Origin: Streptomyces spiralis
Lineage (GTDB): Bacteria > Actinomycetota > Actinomycetes > Streptomycetales > Streptomycetaceae
Assembly: GCF_014654675.1 (NCBI RefSeq)
Contig: NZ_BNBC01000046.1
Span: 1-64,000, forward strand
Length of the DNA: 64,000 bases
Direction of reading: 5' to 3'
The notes beneath the pieces are model-generated. The model ran no database searches, was not told the origin of the DNA, and worked only from the letters and a program-made list of their open reading frames with translations. Of the stretch, positions 1 to 8,174 are shown piece by piece (within the stretch, counting starts at the first letter, position 1; every line of letters starts with the position of its first letter). The translations under genes were made by a program, and so were the position numbers.

Positions 1-125
1 TACACCATGGCGGCTCTCCTCGGTGGATGGCGAGTGCGGTACGACGGCCCACGCCGTCGTGACGCGGTGCACTATGAACCCCCGAGGTTGGCGAGAGGTT
101 GGCGCCGCCCGCCCGGCCCGCGCGG

Positions 126-1364
126 TCAGTCCCGCAGGGCCGCGGCCAGGCGTCCGGCCGCGATGGCACGACGGGGATCACGCGGGCCGAGCAAGTTCAG
201 CGCGTGCTCGTGCACCTCCACGTCGTACGGGACCCGTTCGCCGAACCGCAGCGCGTGCTCCGGGCTGGTGCTCACCAGCACGGCCGCCCGGACGGACACC
301 TCCAGGTGGGTGCGCCACTCCGCGATGCCCGGCGCCTCGGACCAGGAGAGCAGCGGGCCCCGGTACAACCGCAGGGCGGTCTCGGTGTCGCCCTGCTCCA
401 GGGCGCGCAGCAACTCGGCGGCGTCGCAGGACACAGGTGCGGTCAGCACGTAGCGGCGGGTGGCGACACCGCCGTCGAGGGCGCGCCGCAGATGGGAGAT
501 CTCCGCCTTGAACGTGGACGCCGTCACCGGCCGGTCGCCGTACACGGCCTCGCGGAGGCGTTCGGGGGAGTATCCGTCCGGCTCCAGCGCGAGCAGGGTC
601 AGGATCTCCAGCTGCCGGGGTCGCAGCGCGAGGGGAACGCCCTTGCGTACGGCTCGTCCGGCACCGAGGCAGGTGAGGTTGACGGGGTCGGTGTTACCGC
701 GGGGGCGCGACGGGGGCTCTGTGCGGAGCCTAACCTCGATGGTGGCGACCAGCGAGCGCACCGTGGACATCGCGAGAGGGTTGGAGCGGTCCCAGGTGGT
801 GGACATGTCCAGCACGCCCAGAACGCGTCCGTCCGGGCCGTGCACGGGAGCGCAGTAGCAGACCCAGTCGTGCAGGGCCGTCACCAGGTGCTCGGCCGAG
901 AAGACGGAGGCGGGGCGGCCGGTGCGCAGCGCGAGGGACAACGCGTTGGTGCCCATGGCCTGCTCGTCCCACCGGCCGCCCGGCGCGAAGTTGACACGCT
1001 CGGCACGGCGGCGCATGGTCCGCCCGCCGCACGTCCACAGAATCGTGCCGGACTCGTCGGTGAGCGCGGTGACGAACCCGGCGTCCTCCGCGATGCTGCG
1101 CAACTCGTCGGCGAGGCCGTCGACCGGCCGGCGCAGCGGCGAGCCGCTCCAGCGGTGCCGCACCCCTCCCCCATCGGTGACCGGGGCGCTGTCCCGGTCC
1201 GGATCCACGCTGCTCAGCGAGCGAACCCACGATTCGGTCACGTCGTCGTGCACCGCTTCCAGACCGCTCGGTTTCGATCCGGCGGTTCTCATCTCCGGGA
1301 CCAGGCGGGACCACTCGTTCTCCAGCGCGGCCCTGCGCCGCCGGAGGTCACTGCGTTGTGACAT
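126..1364 (-). CDS. GAF-domain transcriptional regulator of the mycofactocin/alcohol dehydrogenase island
   Basis: A 412-residue cytosolic regulator. The N-terminal part (about residues 70-210) is GAF-like and contains a stretch reading GTNALSLALRTGRPASVF and an APVHGPDGRVLGVLD segment, as in GAF regulators of alcohol catabolism. The C-terminal third begins with LRPRQLEILTLLAL, looks like a winged helix, and ends in a helical region. I chose the ATG at 1364 because the mRNA has a GGGGAAAG ribosome site just upstream; a longer reading to 1529 would run through the palindromes. It is transcribed away from the iron alcohol dehydrogenase across a promoter region holding two copies of the island palindrome, so it is the best candidate for the protein that binds it. 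That binding is inference; the GAF call is moderately sure. Confidence 0.72.
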   Translation of the reverse strand: MSQRSDLRRRRAALENEWSRLVPEMRTAGSKPSGLEAVHDDVTESWVRSLSSVDPDRDSAPVTDGGGVRHRWSGSPLRRPVDGLADELRSIAEDAGFVTALTDESGTILWTCGGRTMRRRAERVNFAPGGRWDEQAMGTNALSLALRTGRPASVFSAEHLVTALHDWVCYCAPVHGPDGRVLGVLDMSTTWDRSNPLAMSTVRSLVATIEVRLRTEPPSRPRGNTDPVNLTCLGAGRAVRKGVPLALRPRQLEILTLLALEPDGYSPERLREAVYGDRPVTASTFKAEISHLRRALDGGVATRRYVLTAPVSCDAAELLRALEQGDTETALRLYRGPLLSWSEAPGIAEWRTHLEVSVRAAVLVSTSPEHALRFGERVPYDVEVHEHALNLLGPRDPRRAIAAGRLAAALRD

Positions 1365-1427
1365 GTGCTTTCCCCTGTCATCGAACGGGGACGACCGATT
1401 ATTGTCCGCAGGGGCCGCGCCGGCGCA

Positions 1428-1445
1428 CCTGTCCGAGCGGTCCGC
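1428..1445. promoter_or_regulatory. Degenerate copy of the island palindrome (distal site)
   Basis: The sequence CCTGTCCGAGCGGTCCGC matches the left half of the perfect palindrome at 1450-1467 and part of the right half. Its start is 22 bp from the start of that site, about two helical turns, so both would lie on the same DNA face. It is also exactly 63 bp from the start of TAGCGT at 1491, the same distance seen in the mftA promoter region. Confidence 0.5.
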
Positions 1446-1449
1446 GTCC

Positions 1450-1467
1450 CCTGTCCGATCGGACAGG
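1450..1467. promoter_or_regulatory. Perfect 18-bp palindromic operator between GAF regulator and alcohol dehydrogenase
   Basis: CCTGTCCGATCGGACAGG is a perfect inverted repeat. The same sequence with one central change recurs at 10984-11001 in the mno/mftA divergent region. That recurrence marks it as a binding site for a shared regulator rather than chance GC symmetry. It lies 41 bp upstream of a possible -10 box. Confidence 0.75.
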
Positions 1468-1490
1468 TGCCGTACCCCGGCGCGCGCGCC

Positions 1491-1496
1491 TAGCGT
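1491..1496 (+). promoter_or_regulatory. Possible -10 element (TAGCGT) of the alcohol dehydrogenase promoter
   Basis: TAGCGT resembles an actinobacterial -10 box. The identical hexamer occurs at 11047 upstream of mftA, at the same 63-bp distance from an island palindrome. No convincing -35 is visible, as expected for an activator-dependent promoter. The transcription start is not known. Confidence 0.35.
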
Positions 1497-1588
1497 GGTC
1501 TTCAGTTGGACGACAGTGTTATCGACCAACTCGGCCGTAAAATCAAGGTTGCATGTGCGTTGCGGGCTTCCCGCCCTTTGGAGGTCGC

Positions 1589-2863
1589 ATGTCGCTCACA
1601 TCTCACGTCATGGTGGCGGGCGGTGACGATCCGAGTGCCGACTGGAGCCGCGACGAGGGTCGCTGCGAGCTTCTGGGGCCGCAGCGCACGAGCACGGAGG
1701 CCGTGCGGCGGTCCGCCCGGCTGGCCAAGTTCCATGTGCCCGAGGTCGTCTTCGGGCCCGGTTCGCTCACGGAGCTCGGGCACTGCGCGCTGCGCCTCGG
1801 CGGTCGCCGGCCTTTCCTGGTCACCGATGCCGGGCTGATGGAGGCAGGCTGGGTGGACGAGGCGGTCGGCCATCTGCGCAGGGCAGGTCTGCGCCCTGTC
1901 GTGTGGTGCGATGTGACGCCCAACCCCAAGGACCATGAGGTGCAGGCCGGCTTCGAGCGGTACGCCGCCAGCGGCTGCGACGTGATCGTGGGGGTCGGCG
2001 GCGGCTCGGTCATCGACGCGGCCAAGGGCGTGGCGATTCTGTCGAGCAACGGCGGGCACATCCTCGACTACGAGGGTGTGGACCGGGTCGTGCAGCCCAT
2101 CCCCCCGACCGTGATGGTGCCCTCCACGTCGGGCACCGGTGCGGACGTCTCCCAGTTCGCCGTGATCACCGACACCACCGAGCACGTCAAGATCACCATT
2201 GTGAGCCGCACGCTGGTGCCTGAGATCTCGGTGATCGACCCGCGGCTGCTGACCACCATGCCGGACTGGCTCAACGCGGCCACCGGCCTGGACGCGCTGA
2301 CGCACGCCATCGAGGCGTTCGTCTCCCGGGCGCACAACCCGCTGACGGACAACCACGCCCTGCACGCGGTCGAGCTGATCACCGCGAACCTGGTGCGCAC
2401 CCAGGTCGACCCCAGGGACTTCGGAGCCCGGCTCGCCATGGCCCAGGCCGCGCTGGAGGCCGGCATGGCCTTCACCAACGCCATCCTCGGCGCGACGCAC
2501 GCCATGAGCCACCAGGTCGGCGGTCTGCTGGACGCCCCGCACGGCGTGGTCAACGGCGTGCTCCTGCCGCACGTCATCCGGTTCAACGCCGAGGCGTGGC
2601 CGGAGCGCTTCGTCGCGCTGGGCGCGGCGGCCGGCCTTCCGGTCTCCGGTGTGCCGGCACAGGAGGTGGCCGAACAACTCGCGGATCTGGTGCGCGCACT
2701 GGCGGACGACGTCGGCGTGCCGAAGGGACTGGCGAGCCTCGGGGTCGCGGAGCGCGACGTGCCGGTCCTGGCCCGCACGACGCTCAAGGACGCGTGCATG
2801 GCCACCAACCCCAGGGACGTCGACGTGCGGGACGTGGAGACACTGTTCCGCGAGGCACTGTGA
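1589..2863 (+). CDS. Iron-containing alcohol dehydrogenase
   Basis: A 424-residue group III (iron-dependent) alcohol dehydrogenase. It has the nucleotide-binding run VIVGVGGGSVIDAAKG, and metal-ligand signatures GLDALTHAIEAFVSRAHNP and ATHAMSHQVGGLLDAPHG followed by LLPHVIRFN. The ATG at 1589 follows TTGGAGG at a good distance. It is the second iron alcohol dehydrogenase in the island; the other, at 9451-10743, is NDMA-type. It is divergent from a GAF regulator and runs into a two-component system with only 10 bases between, so all three are probably one transcript. Substrate is unknown; a primary alcohol or diol is likely from context. Whether it uses mycofactocin or free NAD cannot be told from sequence. 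Confidence 0.88.
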   Translation: MSLTSHVMVAGGDDPSADWSRDEGRCELLGPQRTSTEAVRRSARLAKFHVPEVVFGPGSLTELGHCALRLGGRRPFLVTDAGLMEAGWVDEAVGHLRRAGLRPVVWCDVTPNPKDHEVQAGFERYAASGCDVIVGVGGGSVIDAAKGVAILSSNGGHILDYEGVDRVVQPIPPTVMVPSTSGTGADVSQFAVITDTTEHVKITIVSRTLVPEISVIDPRLLTTMPDWLNAATGLDALTHAIEAFVSRAHNPLTDNHALHAVELITANLVRTQVDPRDFGARLAMAQAALEAGMAFTNAILGATHAMSHQVGGLLDAPHGVVNGVLLPHVIRFNAEAWPERFVALGAAAGLPVSGVPAQEVAEQLADLVRALADDVGVPKGLASLGVAERDVPVLARTTLKDACMATNPRDVDVRDVETLFREAL

Positions 2864-2873
2864 GGCGATCCCG

Positions 2874-4250
2874 GTGAGCACCCCCGAACGCACGAACCGG
2901 ACCCCCGACCTCGGAGTCCTCACCGGGCTGCGGTCCGGCAAGCGGTCCTTCTACCCGGCGTACGTCCGCTCCACCGAGCGGCTGGAGAGGACCGTGGAGG
3001 CGCTCGACGGCATCTCCCGCGCCCTCGTGCGCACGGCGGAGGGTCCGCGCGCCCTGGTCGAGACCGTCGTACGGACCGCGGCCGAGCATCTGCGCGCCCG
3101 CTGGCTGCTGCTGGCCGTCGCCGACGGCGCGCTGCGGGCCGCCCGTCCACGGTTCCTGCTGTACGCGGACGACGTGTTGATCGACGACGAGACCCGGATA
3201 CCCGTCGACGTGCGTGAGCACCTGGAGCTGCTGCGCACCCGCCCCTGGGAGGCCCAGGAGCCCGACCGGGGCCGGGGCTGGGTGCGCGCGCCGATGACCC
3301 TGGACGACGAGCCGGTCGGCGGCATCGCCGCGGAGCCCGGCGCCGGTGTCGAGGTCGCCGACACGGACCTGGCCATCCTGCGGGTCCTCGCCAACCAGGC
3401 CGCCGTGGCGCTGCACCACACGTTCCTCTTCCACGCGGCGACCACCCTGCGCGGACGCGCCGAGGAACTGTCCGAGGCGGCGGAGCGGCAGGCCCGGGAC
3501 CTGGCCGCGCGCAGCGCCGAGCTGGCCGAGACGCAGGCACGGCTGCTGGACGCGATGCAGCGGCAGGCACTCGACGACGAGCGGCGTCGTATCGCACGCG
3601 AACTGCACGACAGCGTCTCCCAATACGTGCTCAGCGCCGGGATGACCGTCGAGGTGTGCCGCGCGGAACTGGCGGGCCTGGGCGGACAGGCCGCGGAGAT
3701 CGCCGGACGGCTGGCCGGCGCCAAGGACCTCAACCGGCAGGCCGTGGAGCGGCTGCGTGCCGCGATCTACGCGCTCCACCACACCTCGCAGGAGCCGGCG
3801 GGCCCGCTCCCGGTGATGCTGCAGCGGCTGTCCACGGTGCACCTGCCCACGGAACTCGACGTCCGGGTACGGGTGGCGGGCAGTCCGTCGCCGCTGCCGC
3901 CCGAGGCCGAGCAGTCGATCCTCCGGATGACCGGCGAGGCCCTGTTCAACTCCGCCACGCACGGCAAGGCCGGCCGGGCACTGGTGCGCTTGCGGTACCT
4001 GCCCGGGATGCTCGTGCTGACCGTGTCCGACGACGGCGGCGGCGACCCTGCTCAGCTGCGCCGCGCCCTGCGCGTGTCCCGGGCGACCGATCTCGCCGGA
4101 CGCCATCGGGGGCTGGCGAACATGGTGGCCCGGGCCGAGGAACTGGGCGGCAGACTGTCGATCCGCCGGTCGGCCATGGGAGGAGTCCTGCTGCGGGTCG
4201 ACGTCCCGCTGCCGGTGACGCGCGTCGGGGAGGCAACGGATGACCACTGA
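2874..4250 (+). CDS. NarL-family sensor histidine kinase (cytosolic, GAF sensor)
   Basis: A 458-residue kinase starting at the GTG at 2874. About residues 30-200 form a GAF-like sensor with no membrane segment. A coiled segment follows, then a HisKA_3 box ARELHDSVSQ with phospho-acceptor His245. The C-terminal HATPase domain contains GEALFNSATHGKAGRAL, a VSDDGGGDP G1-type motif and a HRGLANMVARAEELGG end. The lack of membrane helices points to a cytoplasmic signal. It overlaps the response regulator by 11 bases and follows the alcohol dehydrogenase by 10 bases. A kinase of this kind accompanies mycofactocin-linked alcohol dehydrogenases in other actinomycetes (called MadS in family naming as I recall it). 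The signal is unknown. Confidence 0.87.
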   Translation: MSTPERTNRTPDLGVLTGLRSGKRSFYPAYVRSTERLERTVEALDGISRALVRTAEGPRALVETVVRTAAEHLRARWLLLAVADGALRAARPRFLLYADDVLIDDETRIPVDVREHLELLRTRPWEAQEPDRGRGWVRAPMTLDDEPVGGIAAEPGAGVEVADTDLAILRVLANQAAVALHHTFLFHAATTLRGRAEELSEAAERQARDLAARSAELAETQARLLDAMQRQALDDERRRIARELHDSVSQYVLSAGMTVEVCRAELAGLGGQAAEIAGRLAGAKDLNRQAVERLRAAIYALHHTSQEPAGPLPVMLQRLSTVHLPTELDVRVRVAGSPSPLPPEAEQSILRMTGEALFNSATHGKAGRALVRLRYLPGMLVLTVSDDGGGDPAQLRRALRVSRATDLAGRHRGLANMVARAEELGGRLSIRRSAMGGVLLRVDVPLPVTRVGEATDDH

Positions 4251-4905
4251 GCAGCGGACTCACGTACCCACGCAGGCCTTGCGGATCGTACTCGTCGACG
4301 ACCATGCCATCGTCCGGCACGGGCTGCGGTCGATCCTGGAACGCGAGAGCGACCTGGAGGTGGTCGGCGAGGCGAGCACGGCCGCCGAGGCGGCCGCCGT
4401 GGTCGAACGGACCCGTCCGTCGATCGTGCTGCTCGATCTGAAGCTGTCCACGGCGGCCGACACCGAGGGCCTGGACCTGTGCGCCCGGCTGACGCAGCGC
4501 CACCCGGACCTGGCGGTGCTGGTGCTCACCACCTTCCTCGACGACTCGCTGGTCGTGGAGGCGATCCAGCACGGTGCGCGCGGCTACGTCGTCAAGGACG
4601 TGGACACCACCGAACTGCTGCGCTCCATCCGCGCGGTGGCCCGTAACGAGAGCGCCTTCGACTCGCACGCGGCCGCGGCGATGGTGCGTTCGATGCGTGT
4701 GCAGCCGCAGCGGCCGAAGTTCACCGAACGGGAGCTGAACGTCCTCCAGATGCTCGCCCATGGGCTGAGCAACCGGGAGATCGGCGGGGAGCTGTACATC
4801 TCGGAGACCACGGTGAAGTTCCACGTCCGCAACATCATGCGCAAGATGGACGCGAGCAGTCGGGCGGAAGTCGTGTACGAGGCGAGCAAGCTGGGCGTGA
4901 TCTGA
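4240..4905 (+). CDS. NarL/LuxR-type response regulator
   Basis: A 221-residue regulator. The receiver domain (about 15-130) has the acidic pair in IVLVDDHAIV, the phospho-acceptor Asp66 in IVLLDLKLS, and the conserved Lys in GYVVKDVDT. The C-terminal LuxR helix-turn-helix reads FTERELNVLQMLAHGLSNREI then ETTVKFHVRNIMRKM. Translation is coupled to the kinase gene (11-base overlap, with GGGGAGG before the ATG). It is the obvious partner of that kinase. Its targets are presumably promoters in the island, but I see no second repeated motif that could be assigned to it with confidence. A very stable hairpin follows immediately. Confidence 0.92.
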   Translation: MTTEQRTHVPTQALRIVLVDDHAIVRHGLRSILERESDLEVVGEASTAAEAAAVVERTRPSIVLLDLKLSTAADTEGLDLCARLTQRHPDLAVLVLTTFLDDSLVVEAIQHGARGYVVKDVDTTELLRSIRAVARNESAFDSHAAAAMVRSMRVQPQRPKFTERELNVLQMLAHGLSNREIGGELYISETTVKFHVRNIMRKMDASSRAEVVYEASKLGVI

Positions 4906-4906
4906 C

Positions 4907-4953
4907 GGGCGGGAGGCCGGGACCGGCCGTCGGCCGGTCCCGGCCTCCCGCCC
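4907..4953. terminator. Bidirectional terminator: perfect 22-bp stem, 3-base loop
   Basis: Positions 4907-4928 are the exact reverse complement of 4932-4953, with loop GTC. It fills the 53-base gap between two convergent genes, starting one base after the response regulator stop and ending five bases before the other stop. No T tract follows, as is usual in Streptomyces. Confidence 0.88.
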
Positions 4954-4958
4954 TCGGG

Positions 4959-5615
4959 TCATCCGCCCACGGCCGGGCGGCCGAGCGGCAGTCCGCGTCC
5001 TCCGGTGGCCAGCGAGGTCACATGGAGGAAGAGGTAGAACCCGACCGCGACGAACGCGAAGACGGCGTATCCGCCCAGGGTCCGCAGCCCGCTGGATCCG
5101 TTCAGGGTGGCGCACAGCACCAGTGCGAGCGCCAGGTCGATCAGCGTGAACAGGACGGTGAAGGCGGCCGGCAGCCGGAGCGTGCTCACGGTCAGCAGCA
5201 CGATCGTGACCAGCCAGGAGATCAGGAACAGGCCCTGGGTCCTGGTCGCGGCGCCGGCCGTGATGCCGAACCAGCCGTGGATGAGCCCGAGCACGAGCAC
5301 CGCGTAGCTGAGCCAGAAGCCGGTGAAGACACCGAAGATCGCCGCGACCGCGCTCTGCCCGAGCGCGGCCGCCCAGACCGCGGCGATCAGCTGGCCGAGT
5401 GCGGTGGCGGCCAGGATGATCGCGACGGGCGCTCCGGCGGCCTGAGCCGGGAGATAGCCCACCAGGGTGAGACCGAGGGCGATCGAACCGACCACGAAGG
5501 TGGGCACGCCGATCAGCGCCGGATCCCCGTCCAGCGGTCCGGGCGCGGCCTGCGGCCGGTGCTTCGCGTGAGCTGCGGCGGCGGTACCTGCCGCGTCCGT
5601 TTCCGAGAGGGACAT
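4959..5615 (-). CDS. Acetate uptake transporter, GPR1/FUN34/YaaH (SatP) family
   Basis: A 218-residue membrane protein with six predicted hydrophobic helices. The first is preceded by a DPALIGVPTFVVGSIALGL segment typical of the acetate/succinate permease family. Later helices include VAAIFGVFTGFWLSYAVLVLG and GYAVFAFVAVGFYLFLHV. It is the last gene of the minus-strand operon headed by the methanol dehydrogenase, 54 bases after the methyltransferase. An acetate carrier beside alcohol dehydrogenases and the island's acetyl-CoA synthetase suggests it moves acetate formed from ethanol or similar alcohols. The family is clear; the direction and substrate are inferred. Confidence 0.85.
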   Translation of the reverse strand: MSLSETDAAGTAAAAHAKHRPQAAPGPLDGDPALIGVPTFVVGSIALGLTLVGYLPAQAAGAPVAIILAATALGQLIAAVWAAALGQSAVAAIFGVFTGFWLSYAVLVLGLIHGWFGITAGAATRTQGLFLISWLVTIVLLTVSTLRLPAAFTVLFTLIDLALALVLCATLNGSSGLRTLGGYAVFAFVAVGFYLFLHVTSLATGGRGLPLGRPAVGG

Positions 5616-5669
5616 GAACGCTCCTTTGCGTTGTGTTCTTCGGGGTGGCGCAGTTCGTGGGGGAGCGGC

Positions 5670-6596
5670 TCAGCCGGGCTCGACGACCAGCCAGCCGCCG
5701 TGGAAGGCGCCGACCGAGAAGCGGCGGCCCGTGCGGCGGCCGAGGTCGGCGAGTTGCTCCGGGGTGAAGCACCGCACATGGCCGTACGCGGCGGTCGGCT
5801 CGTCCTCGTACGGCACGGCCACCACCACGCGCCGCCGGGCCAGCCGCAGCGCCTCGTGCACGACGGCGTCACCGTGCCCGGCGTCGAGGTGCTCCAGTAC
5901 GTGGATGACGGTGACGGTGTCCACCGACCGGTCGGGCAGCGGCACCCGGGAGGCGTCGCAGACCAGCACGTCGAGCGTGCGGCCCCGGGTGCGGGCCACG
6001 GCGCTCAGCAGACGCATGGTGCCGCGGGAGAGGTCGGAGGCGATCACCGTCTGCCGCTCGCGCTCGGCGAGCAGCAACGGCAGGAAGCCGAAGCAGGAGC
6101 CCAGGTCGAGCACGCTGCCGGGGGCGACCAGGTCCAGCGTGCGCCGGTACACGGGCGCGAACCCGGCGATCGAGGAGTGCCCGGCCGGCTCCGGGGTCTG
6201 CCAGCACTGCCGGATGCGGGCCAGCGTGTTGTCGTAGAAGGTGGTCCAGGCGGGCAGCGGTCCGTCCACGCAGGAGCGCACCACCCCCGTGAAGACCCGC
6301 TCGAAGACATCGCTGCCGGACAGCCAGCCGGGGGCGAACAGCTCCTCGGCGAGCAGCCCGGCCAGGTCGTTGTCCAACTGCTCGGGGCGCAGCGAATGGC
6401 CCAGTTCGACGCGGCGGCCACGGCGGCGCAGCGTGAAGTGCTCGGTGCGGACGATCGGCGGGGGGACCACGCTCTCGGGGACAGGCCTGTCGCGGATCAC
6501 GCGGACCAGAGGGTCGGCGTACAGGCCGGGCGCGCCCGGCGCCAGCGGGTCGATGCGGCGGGCGGCGATCGCGCTGCGCAGGCTCGGGACACTCAT
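5670..6596 (-). CDS. SAM-dependent methyltransferase, candidate mycofactocin oligosaccharide methyltransferase (MftM-like)
   Basis: A 308-residue class I methyltransferase. SAM-binding motif I is SVLDLGSCFGFLPLLLAE, the acidic strand end is VIASDLS, and motif IV is VDTVTVIHVLEHLDAGHG. The N-terminal 130 residues are outside the Rossmann core and may contact the acceptor. The ATG at 6596 follows AGGGGGAG on the mRNA. It sits between the VWA gene and the acetate transporter. In mycobacteria an enzyme called MftM methylates the glucan chain of mycofactocin, and this gene is placed where such an enzyme would be expected. I call the family securely, but the MftM role only tentatively. Confidence 0.7.
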   Translation of the reverse strand: MSVPSLRSAIAARRIDPLAPGAPGLYADPLVRVIRDRPVPESVVPPPIVRTEHFTLRRRGRRVELGHSLRPEQLDNDLAGLLAEELFAPGWLSGSDVFERVFTGVVRSCVDGPLPAWTTFYDNTLARIRQCWQTPEPAGHSSIAGFAPVYRRTLDLVAPGSVLDLGSCFGFLPLLLAERERQTVIASDLSRGTMRLLSAVARTRGRTLDVLVCDASRVPLPDRSVDTVTVIHVLEHLDAGHGDAVVHEALRLARRRVVVAVPYEDEPTAAYGHVRCFTPEQLADLGRRTGRRFSVGAFHGGWLVVEPG

Positions 6597-6630
6597 GGCT
6601 GTGGCTCCCCCTGACGGTGTGCGGTGGTGC

Positions 6631-8160
6631 TCATCGGCCGGTCGCCTCCGTGGCCATCCGCAGGGCGGCGCGCTCCAGCCCGGTGAGGTCGGCGACCACC
6701 TGGACGCGGTCGCAGTACTCGGCGTAGCGGGGCAGGTCACAGGCGCCCAGGCCCCAGGAGTAACGTGCCTCCGGGGTCAGCCAGATGGTCTGGCGTACCC
6801 GCCGTGTGATCTCCGCGAACGCCTCGGTCCGCGGTGGATTGCCGTTGCCGCGGCCGTCACCCAGCACCAGGAGCGTGGTGCGGCGGCCCAGCGCCGGCGT
6901 GTGTTCGGTCAGCAGCGTCTCGAAGGTCCGGCCGTAGTCGGACGTCGCGTCCACGTCCAGCAGACCGCCTGCCGGCAGCCCGTCGAAGACCAGCCCCAGC
7001 GCCCGCTCCAGCGGGTGCTCGGCGAACAGCTCGGTGATCTCGGTGGGTTCGTCCACGAAGGCGTAGCTGCGGACCTGTCCGAACAGGGACTGCAGCCCGT
7101 GCACCAGGTGGAGGGTGAAGCGCGCCGTTGCCCGCACCGACAGCGAGACGTCCGCGAGGATCACCAGGCGGGGCCGGTCCTCGGCGCGGGTGACGGTGAC
7201 CGGCCGGAACGGTACGCCGTCGTAGCGCATGTTGCGGCGCATGGTGCGGCCGGGATGGACACGGCCCGTCGGGGTGTTGCGCTTGCGGCTGGTCAGGGCG
7301 CCGTGCACGCTGCGGCCCACCCTCCGCAGCGCCTCCTCCAACTGGCCGCGCTCGTCCTCGTCCACCGTCTCCAGGCGGGCGCGTTCGGCGATCCGGGCGG
7401 ACTCGACGGCCACGGCCTGCAGTTCGGCCAGCCGGTCGAGATGCCGCTTCAGCAGCTCGGGCAGGTTCTCGATGACACCCGCCAACTCCTGCTTGAGCGA
7501 GTCGGGTTCGAGACCGTCGTCGGTCTCCTGGGTGAGCCGGCCGAGCAGGGCGTCCTGCTGGGCGACGGTGAGGGTCGTGTCGACGGTCTGCCCGGTCGCC
7601 GACGAGAGCTGGCCGGGGATCCCGGCGCCGTGCAGCCGCTCGGTCTCCAGCTGGACGGACGGGCTGTCGTCGCGCCCGCCGGTCGCGCCGTCCTCGGCCA
7701 GCACGATCTCGTCGGTCATCGACGCCAGATCGATCTTGTTGGCCTCCTGGTGCAGGTTGTACTGCTGGGCCAGGTCCTGCTGGTCGAAGAAGTCGCGGAT
7801 GTCGGCCGGCTTGCCGTGGCTGTGCCCCTGCTGAGGGGTCTCGGACGGCTCGTCGGAGACGGTGAACGACTCCAGTTCGCCGGTGTCGGTCAGGTCGTCG
7901 TGCGCATGAGTGTGGCCGTGCCCGCCGGAGTCCTGGGAGACCGGGCGCAGCGAGAAGAACGCGGTGAACAACTCGTCGAACAGCGCGTGGTCGCGCCGGT
8001 CCTTCACGAGTGTCATGCGCAGTGCCTCGCGCAGCGTCTCGCGCCGGGCGAGGACGCCGGGCTGGGCCGCCCCGCGCATGGCGTCCATCGCCTCCGACAC
8101 GGATACCCGCAGGCCGAACAGCCGCAGCACGCGGACGAATCGGTGCACGCCGGCTTCCAT
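6631..8160 (-). CDS. VWA-domain protein partner of the MoxR-like ATPase (MadC-like)
   Basis: A 509-residue protein. The C-terminal von Willebrand A domain (about 325-500) has an intact MIDAS motif: ADVSLS with Asp337, Ser339 and Ser341. The N-terminal half is helical and carries two short histidine clusters, GGHGHTHAHDD (residues 79-89) and GHSHGKP (112-118). GGGAGG precedes the ATG at 8160. It follows the MoxR-like ATPase by 14 bases. AAA+/VWA pairs act as chaperones or chelatases that insert metals or activate enzymes, so the methanol dehydrogenase two genes upstream is the natural client. The His clusters fit metal handling. The client is inferred, not shown. Confidence 0.85.
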   Translation of the reverse strand: MEAGVHRFVRVLRLFGLRVSVSEAMDAMRGAAQPGVLARRETLREALRMTLVKDRRDHALFDELFTAFFSLRPVSQDSGGHGHTHAHDDLTDTGELESFTVSDEPSETPQQGHSHGKPADIRDFFDQQDLAQQYNLHQEANKIDLASMTDEIVLAEDGATGGRDDSPSVQLETERLHGAGIPGQLSSATGQTVDTTLTVAQQDALLGRLTQETDDGLEPDSLKQELAGVIENLPELLKRHLDRLAELQAVAVESARIAERARLETVDEDERGQLEEALRRVGRSVHGALTSRKRNTPTGRVHPGRTMRRNMRYDGVPFRPVTVTRAEDRPRLVILADVSLSVRATARFTLHLVHGLQSLFGQVRSYAFVDEPTEITELFAEHPLERALGLVFDGLPAGGLLDVDATSDYGRTFETLLTEHTPALGRRTTLLVLGDGRGNGNPPRTEAFAEITRRVRQTIWLTPEARYSWGLGACDLPRYAEYCDRVQVVADLTGLERAALRMATEATGR

Positions 8161-8174
8161 GCACGCCTCCCGGG

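Noticed and set aside
1365..1529. Longer N-terminus for the GAF regulator starting at 1529
   Set aside because: It would translate through both palindromes and the intergenic promoter region; the ATG at 1364 has its own ribosome site.
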